Part shown: one piece after another, positions 49,867 through 60,367 of the stretch
Layout: every line of letters begins with the position of its first letter
Numbering within the stretch: the first letter of the stretch is position 1
Source of the DNA: Tridacna crocea
Taxonomy: Eukaryota; Mollusca; Bivalvia; Cardiida; Cardiidae
Length of the DNA stretch: 64,000 nucleotides
Reading direction: 5' to 3'
Assembly (NCBI GenBank): GCA_943736015.1
Contig: OX031061.1
Coordinates: forward strand, 15,075,290 to 15,139,289
Notes under the pieces: model-generated
What the model was told of the DNA's origin: nothing
The model's input: only the letters and a program-made list of their open reading frames with translations
The model's database searches: none
Position numbers and translations under genes: made by a program

Positions 49867-49961
49867 AAGCATCTCTGTGATTTATAGTACCATTTAAGTC
49901 ATCACAACATGTCAAAATTACGGCATTATAGAAAATACATTAATTTTTGTCTAGGAATTAG

Positions 49962-50187
49962 TTAACCCTTTGCCACATAATGCCTACTTTAACGACCTTT
50001 GGAAAGAAGCCTTTTGAAAACATTGTGGGAAAAGGAGAAAATGCTGGAAACCAGCATTTTCTCCTTTTCCCTCGATGTTTTCTACCTTGCTAGAAAAAAA
50101 TTTCGATATTTTATTTACATTTACTTTGTCGCCTTAACTGCTTTCAATTTGGACCAGTCTAAAATTTCGTTGTTTGGTAGAGGTTTA
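49962..50187 (+). mobile_element. TH1a hairpin MITE
   Basis: Apex GCTGGAAACCAGC; right stem CTCGATGTT. Right end AGAGGT-TTAC. Confidence 0.84.
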
Positions 50188-50239
50188 CACCCTATGTAAA
50201 ATGTTCTCTGAACATGCAGAAGATTTACCAGAAGCAAAA

Positions 50240-50307
50240 ATTTCAACCCAGGTCAGCCTCCACAGCCGACACAGGCTGACCTGGGTCAATGGTTTTTGCA
50301 GATGCAT
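50240..50307. repeat. Short hairpin repeat
   Basis: AACCCAGGTCAGCCTCC pairs with AGGCTGACCTGGGT. Partner sequence at 34278-34311. Confidence 0.5.
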
Positions 50308-50536
50308 TTAACTCATTACCAAACGACAATATTTTAGACTGGTCCAAATTGAAAGCATTTGCAGACGACAAAATAAAAGTGACTGAAAATTTGAAATTTG
50401 TTTTGTGAAAGGTACAAAACATTATGGGAATAGGAGAAAATGCTGGTAACCAGCATTTTCTCCTTTTCCCACAATGTTTTCTAAAGGCTTCTTTTTCAGG
50501 GGCGTCAAAAGTAGGGATTGTGTGGTAATGGGTTAA
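50308..50536 (-). mobile_element. TH1a hairpin MITE
   Basis: Complete; left stem carries ATTATGGGAATAGG. Confidence 0.88.
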
Positions 50537-50951
50537 AGGACCCTTTTCAAAAAGCATAATACAGAGCTCTATCATAAGTATCATCTGGTGAACCACTCAG
50601 TTCACTGACTGTCCTATACAGACTGGTTTATCAGCTATTTATGTCATAAAAGTTCCTATTTAATACCGGCTATGAAAAGAATGTTTATAACCATGTCACA
50701 CTGCCTTGGTACATAATTTTAAATATGATATATTTATATAACATGCAACACTGTAATTTATTACATTTGTTACAGTTATGCAACATGTAGCACTGTAATT
50801 CATTTCACCGGATCAATGAAATAATGTTACAAACTGCTGCAGTAGGTAAGGGAGTGCAGGGGAAGGGCCCTCATTAATTTAAAGAAATGTTAGAAATCTT
50901 ATAAATGCCTATAGATGGCAAACCTGATTTTCTACCTTTTGCCAAACTTAA
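50537..50951. other. Unassigned AT-rich
   Basis: ATGCAACACTGTAATTTATT and ATGCAACATGTAGCACTGTAAT form a loose local repeat near 50741-50795. Confidence 0.35.
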
Positions 50952-52853
50952 ACAAGAGGGCCATGATGGCCCTGAAATCGCTCACCTGAGTCTATTGACC
51001 AAACATGAACCATCTAGTTTCCCAGTGACCTAGTTTTTTTATCAGACATAACCCATCATCAAACACTTTTGAGATATCAATAAGACAAACATTCTGACCA
51101 AGTTTCATGAATACTGGACTGAAAATGTGGCCTCTACAGCATACAAAAGGTTTTTCTAAGATTTCACCAAGTGACCTAGTTTTGGACCTAACAATTACCC
51201 ATTATCAAACTCTTTTGAGACATCACCAAAACAAACATTCTGACCAAGTCTGAAGAGTATCAGGCAGAAAATGTAGCCTCTAGAGTGTATACAAGGTTTT
51301 TCTAATATTTGACCCACTGACCTAGTTTTTGACTCCACATGACCCATTTTCAAACTGATTCAAGGTATCACCAGGACAAATATCATGACCAAGTTTTAGG
51401 GGTATCAGACTGAAAATGTGTCCTCCAGAGCATACAAAAGGTGTTCATAACATTTGACATATTGACCCAGTTTTTGACCCAACATGACCCATTTTCAAAC
51501 TCATCCAAGATATTATAAAGGCAAACATTCTGACTAATTTTCAAGAGTGTTGGACTGAAAATGTGGCATCCAGAGCATTTACAAGGTTTTTCTCAGATTT
51601 GACCTGGTGACCTAGTTTTTAACCCCAATGACCCATTTTCAAAGTCCTCTAATATATCATCAAGGCAAACATTCTGACCAACTTACAAGAGTTTTGGACT
51701 GAAAATGTGGCCTCTAGAGCCTACAAAAGTTTTTTCTAACATTTGACCTGGTGACCTAGTTTTTGACTCCACATGACCCATTTTCACACTCGTCCAAGAT
51801 ATCATGAAAGCAAATATTCTGACCAACTTTCAAGAGTTTTGGACTGAAAATGTGGCCTCTAGAGCGTACAAAAGGTTTTTCTAAAATTTGACCTTGTGAC
51901 CTAGTTTGTGACCCCACATGACCCATTTTCAATCTTGCCTGAGATTTCATCCAGGCAAAGATCCTGACCAATTTTCATGAGTATCCGACTGAAAATGTGG
52001 CTTTTAGAGCCTACACAAGGTTTTTCTAAGATTTTACCTAGTGACCTAGTTTTTTTCCTGGCATGACCCATTTTCAAACTCGTCCTAGATTTCATCCAGG
52101 CAAACATCCTGACCAACTTTAATGAGTATCAGACTAAAAATGTGGCCTCTAGAGCATCCACAAGGTTTTTCTAAGATTTGACCTGGGACCTAGTTTTTGA
52201 CCCGACATGAACCATTTTTGGACTTGTCCGAGATATCATCAAGACAAACATTCTGACCAACTTTCAAGAGTTTTGGAATGAAAATGTGGCCTCTAGAGGG
52301 TACACAAGGTTTTTCTAAGATTTGACCTAGTGACCTAGTTTTTGACCCCACATGACCCATTTTCAAACTTGTCCAAGATATCATCAAGACAAACATTCTG
52401 AAGAACTTCCACGAGTTTTGGACTGAAAATGTGGCCTCTAGAGCGTACATAAGGCTTATTTAAGATTTGACCTAGTGACCTAGTTTTTGACCCGACATGA
52501 CCCTTTTTCGAACTCATCCGAGATATCATCCAGACAAACATCCTGACCAACTTTCAGCAGTATCTGACAGAAAATGTGGCCTGTAGACTGTAAACAAGGT
52601 TTTTCTGAGATTTGACCTAGTGACCTAATTTTTGACTCGACATGACCCATTTTCAAACTCATCTGAGATTTCATCGAGACAAACATCCTGACCAACTTTC
52701 ATGAGTATCGGACCAAAAATGTGGCCTCTAGAGCATACACAAGGTAAAAAGTTGACGACGGAAGACAGACGACGCACACCACACGACGGACGACGGACAC
52801 AGCATGATCACAATAGCTCACCATGAGCACTTTGTGCTCGGGTGAGCTAAAAA
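50952..52853 (+). repeat. HPR-b element, second full copy (~12 monomers)
   Basis: 5' ACAAGAGGGCCATGATGGCC and the same first 300 bp as 8060 (TCTAGTTTCCCAGTGACC). 145-bp monomers more diverged than in the first copy. Closing tract GTTGACGACGGAAGACAGAC then GAGCACTTTGTGCTCGGGTG hairpin and AGCTAAAAA. Complete and uninterrupted. Confidence 0.85.
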
Positions 52854-53150
52854 GTGAGAGGGAAATATCAAATTACATATAAATAATAGCAACTAAACCT
52901 GCATTTTGATTCCCCTTATTCTTCAAGTATTAAGGCCTGACAAAACACTGAGAGGTTCTATAAACAAGATAGATATTGCAAAAACAATTTACTTAAAATG
53001 TTTTCTGCATGCCTGTAAGCTATGGGAGCTATTTATTTTAATGTAATAATGAACCAATAAAATTCTGTAACATCATTCCACAAGTCCTAAATTTTCTGAA
53101 ATAAATGTTTGTCCACATATTGAAAAGATTCTTATTTTATGCTTTCCCGT
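52854..53150. other. Unassigned
   Basis: No recognised feature. Confidence 0.3.
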
Positions 53151-53592
53151 AGGATATAGAGTGATAGCAGTGAAAATATTTTTCGATCTTACACTGGTAC
53201 CACCAGTGAAAATACCAATTTTCACGTTCTTGTTGTCTAGGTAAATTGCGCGTGCCTAACAACCAGATGGGAAATGTGATGTCATATAGTTATACCTTAC
53301 ATTTCTCGCGCTTGACGTAACGTGGCTATGCGGAAGGGGTACGCCACGGGGGATAAGGGAAAAGAACTGTACTGGTTTTTGATAAAGCTCCTCCCAGAAA
53401 GGGTTAAAAGCATGAAATAAATAGAATATTTGTTTTTTTCGGTGAAAGATCGAAATTTATTTCATCTTGTGAACACCATCGGTAATATTTTCACTCGTGG
53501 CTGTGCCACTCGTGAAAATATTACCGATGGTGTCCACTCGATGAAATAAATTTCGATCTTTCACCGAAAAAAAACAAATATCCTCTATATCT
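53151..53592. mobile_element. Palindromic element with ~80-bp hairpin arm
   Basis: AGGATATAGAGTG at left is the inverse of the TATCCTCTATAT right end. The right half is a large fold-back: ATTTGTTTTTTTCGGTGAAA ... TTTTCACTCGTGG, a 5-bp loop (CTGTG), then CCACTCGTGAAAA ... TTTCACCGAAAAAAAACAAA. Confidence 0.65.
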
Positions 53593-53616
53593 TCCCCAAA
53601 CATTACATCTCGTATT

Positions 53617-53832
53617 TTAACTCTTCACAATCAAGACTGGAAAAGCTCTGAGGTAAAAGACTTTTGAACATGACGTTGCAAGAAAAGGAGAAAAATGTTG
53701 ACAATCAGTACTTTCTCATTATCCCAAAAATGTCTCCAAACCTTTCAAAAATAGATTTCAATTTTCAAGCTAATTGTTTGTTTTGTAATCTGCAATAACT
53801 TTAAATTTGGATGAGTCTGAAACACTGGTGTA
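53617..53832 (+). mobile_element. TH1a copy, decayed
   Basis: TTAA-CTCTTCACAATCAAGAC; hairpin reduced to GAAAAGGAGAAAAATGTTGA against TACTTTCTCATTATCCC. Confidence 0.65.
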
Positions 53833-53834
53833 AC

Positions 53835-54293
53835 TTGGTGTAACTCAGGTAACCTTGAGGAAAAGTGCTTTTAAAAACAATGTGGTAACAGGAGAAAATG
53901 CTTGTTACCAGCATTTTCTCCTGTTACCACATTGTTTTGTTGTTTTCCAGGCAAATTCCATCATTTTAGCTATACTTAATTCTTTATGTGGAAATCCTAG
54001 CAATATTGTTTTTGCCAGGGAAAGTCTGGGTATAATTTTAGTAAAGAATTTGTTGCCAAGTGTAATGCAGAGAAATGACCCTCCCCTACAAAATGACCCG
54101 GGTCATTATTCTACATAGAGAAATGACCCCAGAAGTCATCCCTCTTTCTCTATGTAAAACAATGACCCGGGTCATTCCTCTACGTAGAGAAATGACCCAT
54201 GGGTCATTTTCTTGGGAAGGGTCATTTATCTGCATTATACCAGCCAATGCTTCTAAAATGGACAAGACTAAATTTCTGTCATCTTTTAACATA
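53835..54293 (+). mobile_element. TH1a copy with covarying stem, interrupted by a TA-flanked MITE
   Basis: Stem CAATGTGGTAACAGGAG pairs fully with CTCCTGTTACCACATTG although the consensus is GTGGGAAAAGG/CCTTTTCCCAC. The right arm is split by the element at 54063-54238 and resumes at CAGCCAATGCTTCTAAAATG. Confidence 0.72.
54063..54238. mobile_element. TA-flanked MITE rich in TGACCC/GGGTCA palindromes
   Basis: Ends ATGCAGAGAAATGACCCT and AGGGTCATTTATCTGCAT are inverted and flanked by TA, suggesting a Tc1/mariner-type target. Inside are AATGACCCGGGTCATT twice and AAATGACCCATGGGTCATTT once. Confidence 0.7.
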
Positions 54294-54328
54294 CCATATT
54301 TCTCCCACAGCCATGCCAAATACTAAGT

Positions 54329-54549
54329 TTAACCCATTACCACTCAATCCCTACTTTTGACGCCCCTGAGAAAGATGCCTTTTGAAAACACTGTGGGAAA
54401 AGGAGCATAACCAGCATTTTCTCCTTTTCCTACAGCGTTTTCTACCCTTCCCAGAACAAATTTCTATTTTTCAGTCACTTTTATTTTGTCGTCTGCATTT
54501 GCTTTCAATTTGGACCAGTCTAAAATTTTGTTGTGTGGTAAAGAGTTAA
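54329..54549 (+). mobile_element. TH1a hairpin MITE
   Basis: Left apex arm deleted (AAAGGAGCATAACCAGC); ends intact. Confidence 0.86.
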
Positions 54550-54711
54550 GGGAGCCTTTATTTTGTATCCAATTTGTACAGGAAAAGGAGTGCCCAATTT
54601 TGTATTTTCTATGTGTTTTAGTTTAAATTTAGTTTACATCTATTAAACAAGTTCTTACAAATTATACTAATTACTCTCAATTCTGCTTTCTGGGAACTAC
54701 AACAGTACTAG
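54550..54711. other. Unassigned
   Basis: No recognised feature. Confidence 0.3.
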
Positions 54712-54830
54712 CGCCGAATGTGTGGGCCGATGAAAAATCCCAAAGTTGAAACCCGGTCCTGGGTATCGAACTCAGGACCTTTAGGTTATGAGGCTGAAGC
54801 TCTACCTCATGACCACAGAAACCACTTCTA
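54712..54830 (-). repeat. tRNA-derived SINE head (not SINE-1)
   Basis: Minus strand TGAGGTAGAGCTTCAGCCTC (A box) and GTCCTGAGTTCGATACCCAG (B box), followed by ACCGGGTTTCAACTTT. No body shared with SINE-1. Confidence 0.5.
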
Positions 54831-55312
54831 TGTGTTTTAGAGACTTGTAAGAGGAAATATAATAATCAAATTTAAGGAAATATTCATCAAATGCTTAAAT
54901 TATTAAAATTCTAATCAACTTGTAGATTATCATGATTTAAAGGTGGCCCTTCATATTTTAAGACGAAAATTTACAAAAATACAAAAACAATCATCCCCCA
55001 AAACCTTAGTAATTTTCATTCATAAAACCCCAGTGCCCAAAAACCATCCGACAACAAGAGAAATTAGAGATATACTACCGCCCAGGTCGACACCGACGGG
55101 AAACAGGGTCTATTTTTACATGAGTAACTCACTCATTTATAATTGGAAAAACACAGATGAAGCTTCAAACATAGCGTCTTTTTAAGAAGACATTATGGAA
55201 AATTATTACATGTTTGTCATGTAGGGGAATTTAAGCCTGATTAGTTACGTACCAGTCCTTTGACATCCCCACAATGCTGTTTTGATTCTTGGCGCAAAAT
55301 CTAAAAAATACC

Positions 55313-55808
55313 TTAACCCATTACCACACAAGCAAAATTTAGACTGGTCCAAATTGAAAGCATTTGCAGACGACAACCATCCTCGGATACCCCGGGGTCT
55401 CCCTATTTGCTACGCTACATCGACCCCTGGGACAATTGACTAATAAAACTTTGAATCAGCCGCAGAAAATCGATACGAAACGTCATAGCGTACACTCCAC
55501 TCGCCCATCACAAAATGATGATGGAACCAATGAAAAGCCAGCATTCGGCCAGCGGTAAAGCAAGGGAAATTCAATTAATTGTCCCAGGGGTCGATGTAGC
55601 GTAGCAAATAGGAGATCCCGGGGTATCCGAGGATGGACGACAACATAAATGTGACTGAAAAATTGAAATTTGTTCTGGGAAGGGTAGAAAACACTGTGGG
55701 AAAAGGAGAAAATGCTGGTTACCAGAATTTTCTCCTTTTCCCACAGGGTTTTCAAAAGGCTTCTTTCTCAGGGGCGTCAAAAGTAGGGATTATGTGGTAA
55801 TGGGTTAA
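55313..55808 (-). mobile_element. TH1a host of a MULE-like MITE
   Basis: TTAA at 55313-55316 and 55805-55808. The left arm breaks at GCATTTGCAGACGACAAC and resumes after the guest at ATAAATGTGACTGAAAAAT. Confidence 0.87.
55378..55635. mobile_element. MULE-like MITE, copy 2 (258 bp)
   Basis: Full inverted ends CATCCTCGGATACCCCGGGG ... CCCGGGGTATCCGAGGATG. Flanked by GACGACAAC at 55369-55377 and 55636-55644. Confidence 0.88.
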
Positions 55809-55979
55809 GAGGCTACATAGCCTTTTAAGGGAACACTATCAAAAAAATTTTTTTCATAATTTTATCATTCTTAATTATTGATGATTCGTATTGTTTTTTT
55901 TTTTCACATGAATTTCAGTGACTTATATATTTTTCTTTTTATTTGCTTGGACTTGAAAAATCTAAATACTCACTTTTAA

Positions 55980-56133
55980 GGGGTTTCCTAGGGGAGGAGC
56001 TATTCTTAGGGAAGGCACTTTTATTATTAGAAGTACTATATATATAATACAGCCACTGATGTCCATAAATGAATGTATTAACTCTTTACCTGCAAATTCA
56101 CTGATATAAAACCTTCAACCTGACAGTAAAAAC
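55980..56133. other. Unassigned
   Basis: No recognised feature. Confidence 0.3.
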
Positions 56134-56452
56134 CTGAATTTGGCTATTTCAAAGTATTTGGCTATAGAAATTTGGCTATTTCGGAGTATTTGGCATTAAA
56201 ATTTGGCTATTTGAAAGTATTTGGCTATAGAAATTTGGCTATTTCGGAGTATTTAGCATTAAAATTTGGCTATTTCAAAGTATTTGGCTATAGAAATTTG
56301 GCTATTTCGGAGTATTTGGCATCAAAATTTGGCTATTTGAAAGTATTTGGCTTTTAAAATTTGGCCATTTCAAAGTATTTGGCTACTGAAATATGGCTGA
56401 TCAAAGTATTTGGCTATTTCAAAGTAAAAACCTGAATTTGGCTATTTCAAAA
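56134..56452. repeat. Minisatellite, ~31-bp units
   Basis: AATTTGGCTATTTCAAAGTA alternates with AATTTGGCTATTTCGGAGTA, each followed by TTTGGCTATAG or TTTGGCATTAA, giving a ~62-bp higher-order period for much of the array. Units decay toward the right. Confidence 0.85.
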
Positions 56453-56573
56453 TTATTTTTTGCAAAAAGAAAATACCTTTTTCTTGGACAATAGATCTTT
56501 ATCTGCACTGTCCGCAGAAGTACCCAAGTCAAGCATGGATCCCTGAGGATTTTCCCTCATCAAGATGAATTTA

Positions 56574-56800
56574 TTAACCCTTACCAAACAACCTTTGGTT
56601 TTTACTATCCTGAGAAAAAAGCCTTTTGAAAACACTGTGGGAAAAGGAGAAAATGCTGGAAACCAGCATTTTCTCCTTTTCCCATCATGTTTTCTTCCCA
56701 ACTGGAAATAAATTTCAATTTCTGATCTACGTTTATTTTGTCATCATAATGAAAGTGCTTTCGATTTTGTCTGATATTTTGTCTTTTGGTAAAGAGTTAA
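56574..56800 (+). mobile_element. TH1a hairpin MITE
   Basis: Apex GCTGGAAACCAGC; stem otherwise intact. Confidence 0.86.
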
Positions 56801-57301
56801 AACTGCAGCTGTTTATATACAAGTATAGAGAGATCTATCAACTCTTAGAATTTCACTTGTAGCTGATATCTATTTCCTTGTATTTCACCTCAGTACATAG
56901 TCTGGGTAATTATCTAACAGAAAACCTATAATTCTCCTTGTTCACAGTTACCATGGAAACCAAGGTTTTAAACAGCCACTTTCAGAAATGTCATTTAGTA
57001 TTTTAACTGGTACCCTTTACCAGGTCATAAATCAAAGTAAATCTGACATAAAACCTCCTACTCCGCAAGATTTCAACAGTTCAAGACTTTGCGTGATAAA
57101 AGGAACAAACAATTATAATTATGAATTTACTTAGAATGTAGACTAAGACGAGACAGCAAGGAAACTGCTGCTTTTTGACCTCAGTCCACACTGTCTTCAA
57201 ACTTTAAGAGAAAACTTTATTAATTAAGCATTAAATTTTGCCCTTCCTTTATAAATGCAAACTGGCAAATTTTTTATGCCATGTTCTGAGAAATGGGGGC
57301 A
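56801..57301. other. No gene or family seen
   Basis: Unassigned AT-rich. Contains CAGTTACCATGGAAACCAAGG, possibly a relic of an HPR-a end. Confidence 0.35.
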
Positions 57302-57565
57302 TTAACCCAATAGCACACAATCCCTACTTTTGATGACCCTCAAAACGAAGCCTTTACAAAACATTGTGGGAAAAGGAGAAAATGCTGGTAACTAGCATTT
57401 CCTGCTTTTCCCACAATGTTTTCTACTCTTCACAAAACAAATTTCAAATTTTCAGTCACTTTTATATTGTTAAATTTCAAATTTTCAGTCACTTTTATTT
57501 TGTTGTCTGCAACTGCTTTTGAATTGGATAAGCCTGAAATATTGTCGTCAATGGTAATAACTTAA
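57302..57565 (+). mobile_element. TH1a copy with 30-bp tandem duplication
   Basis: AAATTTCAAATTTTCAGTCA is present twice in the right arm (about 57437-57495). Confidence 0.84.
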
Positions 57566-57940
57566 CATGTCAAAAGACAGATTCTGGAGTTCCCTTGGCT
57601 ACAAATTCAACTCTTGTTCAAAAATGAATAAGAGTATATAGGCAGTAATTAATTTTTTTTCTGATGAAATTCTTTGCATTTGCAACAGCCCACGACTACA
57701 TAAAGTGGACCATTTTAGGCTCATTTTGGAAGGGGGCCGTTTTGACCACTTCCTCTCAAGGGAGGTTACTATCACAGACATATGTTGCCATTCGGTATAC
57801 CTCGGATGATGGGAGTCATCATATTCCATTGCCTGCGCATGTCATATTTTTCTAAGATTCAACCTGTCTTATATGACACATCACTATCCCCAATATCGGC
57901 CAGATTGTAGAAATATATACATTATAAAGTAGTAATGGAG
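57566..57940. other. No gene seen
   Basis: Overlapping frames on both strands at 57599-57855 have no familiar motif and look incidental. Confidence 0.35.
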
Positions 57941-59395
57941 ACAAGAGGGCCATGATGGCCCTGTATCGTGCTCATTCGTAAAAACACTACAAACCAAACA
58001 TTACATTATTTGGCCAACTGGTTTCAAACTTGAGGGTATACAATTTTTTTCCATAAAAACCAACAAAAAAGTTGTGACCCCTGGGCAAATCCAGTTTTGA
58101 CCACAAAGCTATAATTACTTGAATCCTGGATGAGGTCTACAAGATAAAGCCCCATACCAAATAATACAGGTCTAGAGTGTGTGTTTATAAACAAGAGGAT
58201 TTTCAAAGTTTTCTCCATAAAAGGCCCTGTAAAACATAAAATCCATTAGACAGGGCTAAATTTAGTGGTCCCAGTCTTTATTATGGTTAGTAATTAGAAA
58301 GTCATCACAAAAGCCCATGTAAAACCTGGTGTGGGGACAAACTTGACCCTAAGGCTATAATTTGGGCCCTCCTGGTAGAGGCCCACTAGATAAAGCTAGA
58401 TGCAAAATTTGGTAGCCCTAGGCCTTATAGCTAGGTACAAGTAGATTTTTAAAAAATTCCCAATATGAGCCCATGTAAAACTTGTGACCCCTAGGACAGG
58501 GCCAAATTTGACCCCCGGGCTACAATTTGGGCACCTTTGGTAGACAACCACTTGATTAAGCTAGATGCAAAATTGAGTAGCCCTAGGCCTTATGGCTTGG
58601 TACGAAAAGATTTTTAAAGTTTTCACTATATTAAGTCCATATAAAACTTGTGACCCCCAGGGCCGGGCCAAATTTGACCTCTGGGCTATCATTTGGGCAC
58701 TCTGGGTAGAGGTCTACTAGATAAAGCTACATGCCAAATTTGGTAGCCCTAGGCCCTATGGCTAGGTACCAGAAGGATTTTAAAGTTTTCCCTATATAAG
58801 CCCATATAAAAATTGTGACCCCCAGGATGGGGCCAATTTTGACCCCAGGGCTAATATTTGAAGGAACTTGGTAGAGGTCTACTATATAAAGCTACATGCC
58901 AAATTTGGTAGCCCTAGGCCCTATGGCTAGGTACCAGAAGGTTTTTAAGTTTTCCCTATATAAGCCCATATAAAAATTGTGACCCCCCCCAGGGTGGGGC
59001 CAATTTTGACCCCAGGGCTAATATTTGAAAGAACGAGGTAGAGGTCCACTAGATAAAGCTACATGCCAAATTTGGTAGCCCTAGGCCTTATGGTTTCAGA
59101 TAAGAAGATTTTTAAAAATTTTCAATATTTTTCAGTTTTGTTGCCATGGCAACCAGAGTTTTTGAAGGAATAAAATTCTTTCAATGAATTCTGAAGAGGA
59201 CCATAGCAGGATCATTTCTGTGAAGTTTCATCAAAATTGGATGGGTAGTTTCAGAGCAGAAGATGTTTGAAATAAAAGTTAATGCACGCACGGATGCACG
59301 CACGCACAGACGGACGGACAGATGGACAGACGCACACACGACGGACACCGGGCCATGACATAAGCCCGCTGGCCTTCGGCCAGTGGAGCTAAAAA
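57941..59395 (+). repeat. HPR-d element, full length
   Basis: ACAAGAGGGCCATGATGGCC start. About seven ~165-bp monomers (TTTTGACCCCAGGGCTA, CTAGATAAAGCTACATGCC, TTGGTAGCCCTAGGCC). Pre-terminal TTGCCATGGCAACCAGAGTT and CATCAAAATTGGATGGGTAG, closing tract CACGCACAGACGGACGGACA, and the 3' hairpin CTGGCCTTCGGCCAG in place of GAGCAC...GTGCTC. Ends GAGCTAAAAA. Confidence 0.85.
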
Positions 59396-60030
59396 TGAAT
59401 GTTCAAAATTTAATTCTGAAGATCATGTATGGTATTTTGTGTAAAACTGAAGGAAATAAACCAATTAAACTCATTTTTTCTAGACAAAAGCACTCGGATA
59501 TATAATTGGAAATGGCGAATTGAAATAAACAGCAAAAGGCCATCGATGGCTGAAATACTTCTTTTTGATTGAAAATAGCTTCATCTCTTCATCGCCTTCT
59601 ACTGGTGCAATGATATGCACAAAATTTGTCTTCAATCCACTTTGTTTCCAAGGTTGTTCGTTCCAAAACCTGTTCGTCCCTGGGCTTATTCGTCCCATAA
59701 TTGCACGCTACACATTTGATTGTGCATGAATATTTTCTGGTAAAAAACTTGATTGTAATGTTGGAAATTAGACCCTGACAGCCAAAAACAGCTCAAAATC
59801 ATAGTATCCAGGTATTAAATTAATTAAATTCAATATATCTACATGGCTTATCTATCTACCCATCATGCATCCTTCCTTTAAGGGACATTATTCCTCTCGA
59901 AAGATCAAAGGGAGACCATCAATACACAAATGATGCAACCTTATGAACTAGTAATCTCCCTTTAACCAGACATATTAATTTGTTTAGGAGGTTGATTTTC
60001 AAGTTAATATCTAAACAATATTTCTCCCTT
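59396..60030. other. No gene or family seen
   Basis: Three TTCGTCCC-like words spaced 16-20 bp near 59655-59700. Frame 59480-59698 not recognised. Confidence 0.35.
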
Positions 60031-60364
60031 TTTTATGGCTCACCTTTGCACTTAGTGATCGGTTATTGTCCAGCGTGCATCTGTCCGTCTGTCCAGAATT
60101 CTTTTAAACATCTCTTCCTAAACCCTTTGGCCAATCTTGATGAAACTTGATAAGTACCAAACTTGTTCAAGAGATTGAATTCCACCCTTAACTCTGGTTG
60201 CCATGGCAACAGAAAGGAAAAAAATAGCAAAATCTTTAAAAATCTTTGCTTCAACTACTGTTATGTAGCATCTCCTAGTAACCTCTACCAAGTTTGTTCA
60301 TAATTATGATGCCTCTGGGGTCAAAGCTGACCACTGCCAAGGGATCACAAATTCGAACAAAGGA
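60031..60364 (-). repeat. HPR-c element, 3' part, minus strand
   Basis: Opens with GGCTCACC and GTGCATCTGTCCGTCTGTCC (the inverse of a closing tract), then AATCTTGATGAAACTTG, CTGGTTGCCATGGCAACAG and two monomers. Confidence 0.7.
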
Positions 60365-60367
60365 CAA

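Larger units (their letters stand above)
54937..55979 (+). mobile_element. M550 element containing a TH1 that contains a MULE-like MITE
   Basis: M550 parts at 54937-55312 and 55809-55979 join at TTAA exactly as in the uninterrupted copies. Right end decayed to ACTCACT-TTTAA. Confidence 0.83.

Noticed and set aside
56172..56357. Repetitive protein frame (YLALKFGYFKVFGY-like) as a structural protein
   Set aside because: It is the minisatellite read through; the unit composition explains the periodic peptide.
15233..57800. Many short frames containing GKGENAGNQHFLLFPQCF-like or WEKEKMLVTSIFSFSHNVF-like peptides
   Set aside because: These are the TH1 hairpin read in different frames on both strands; no conserved start, length or frame.
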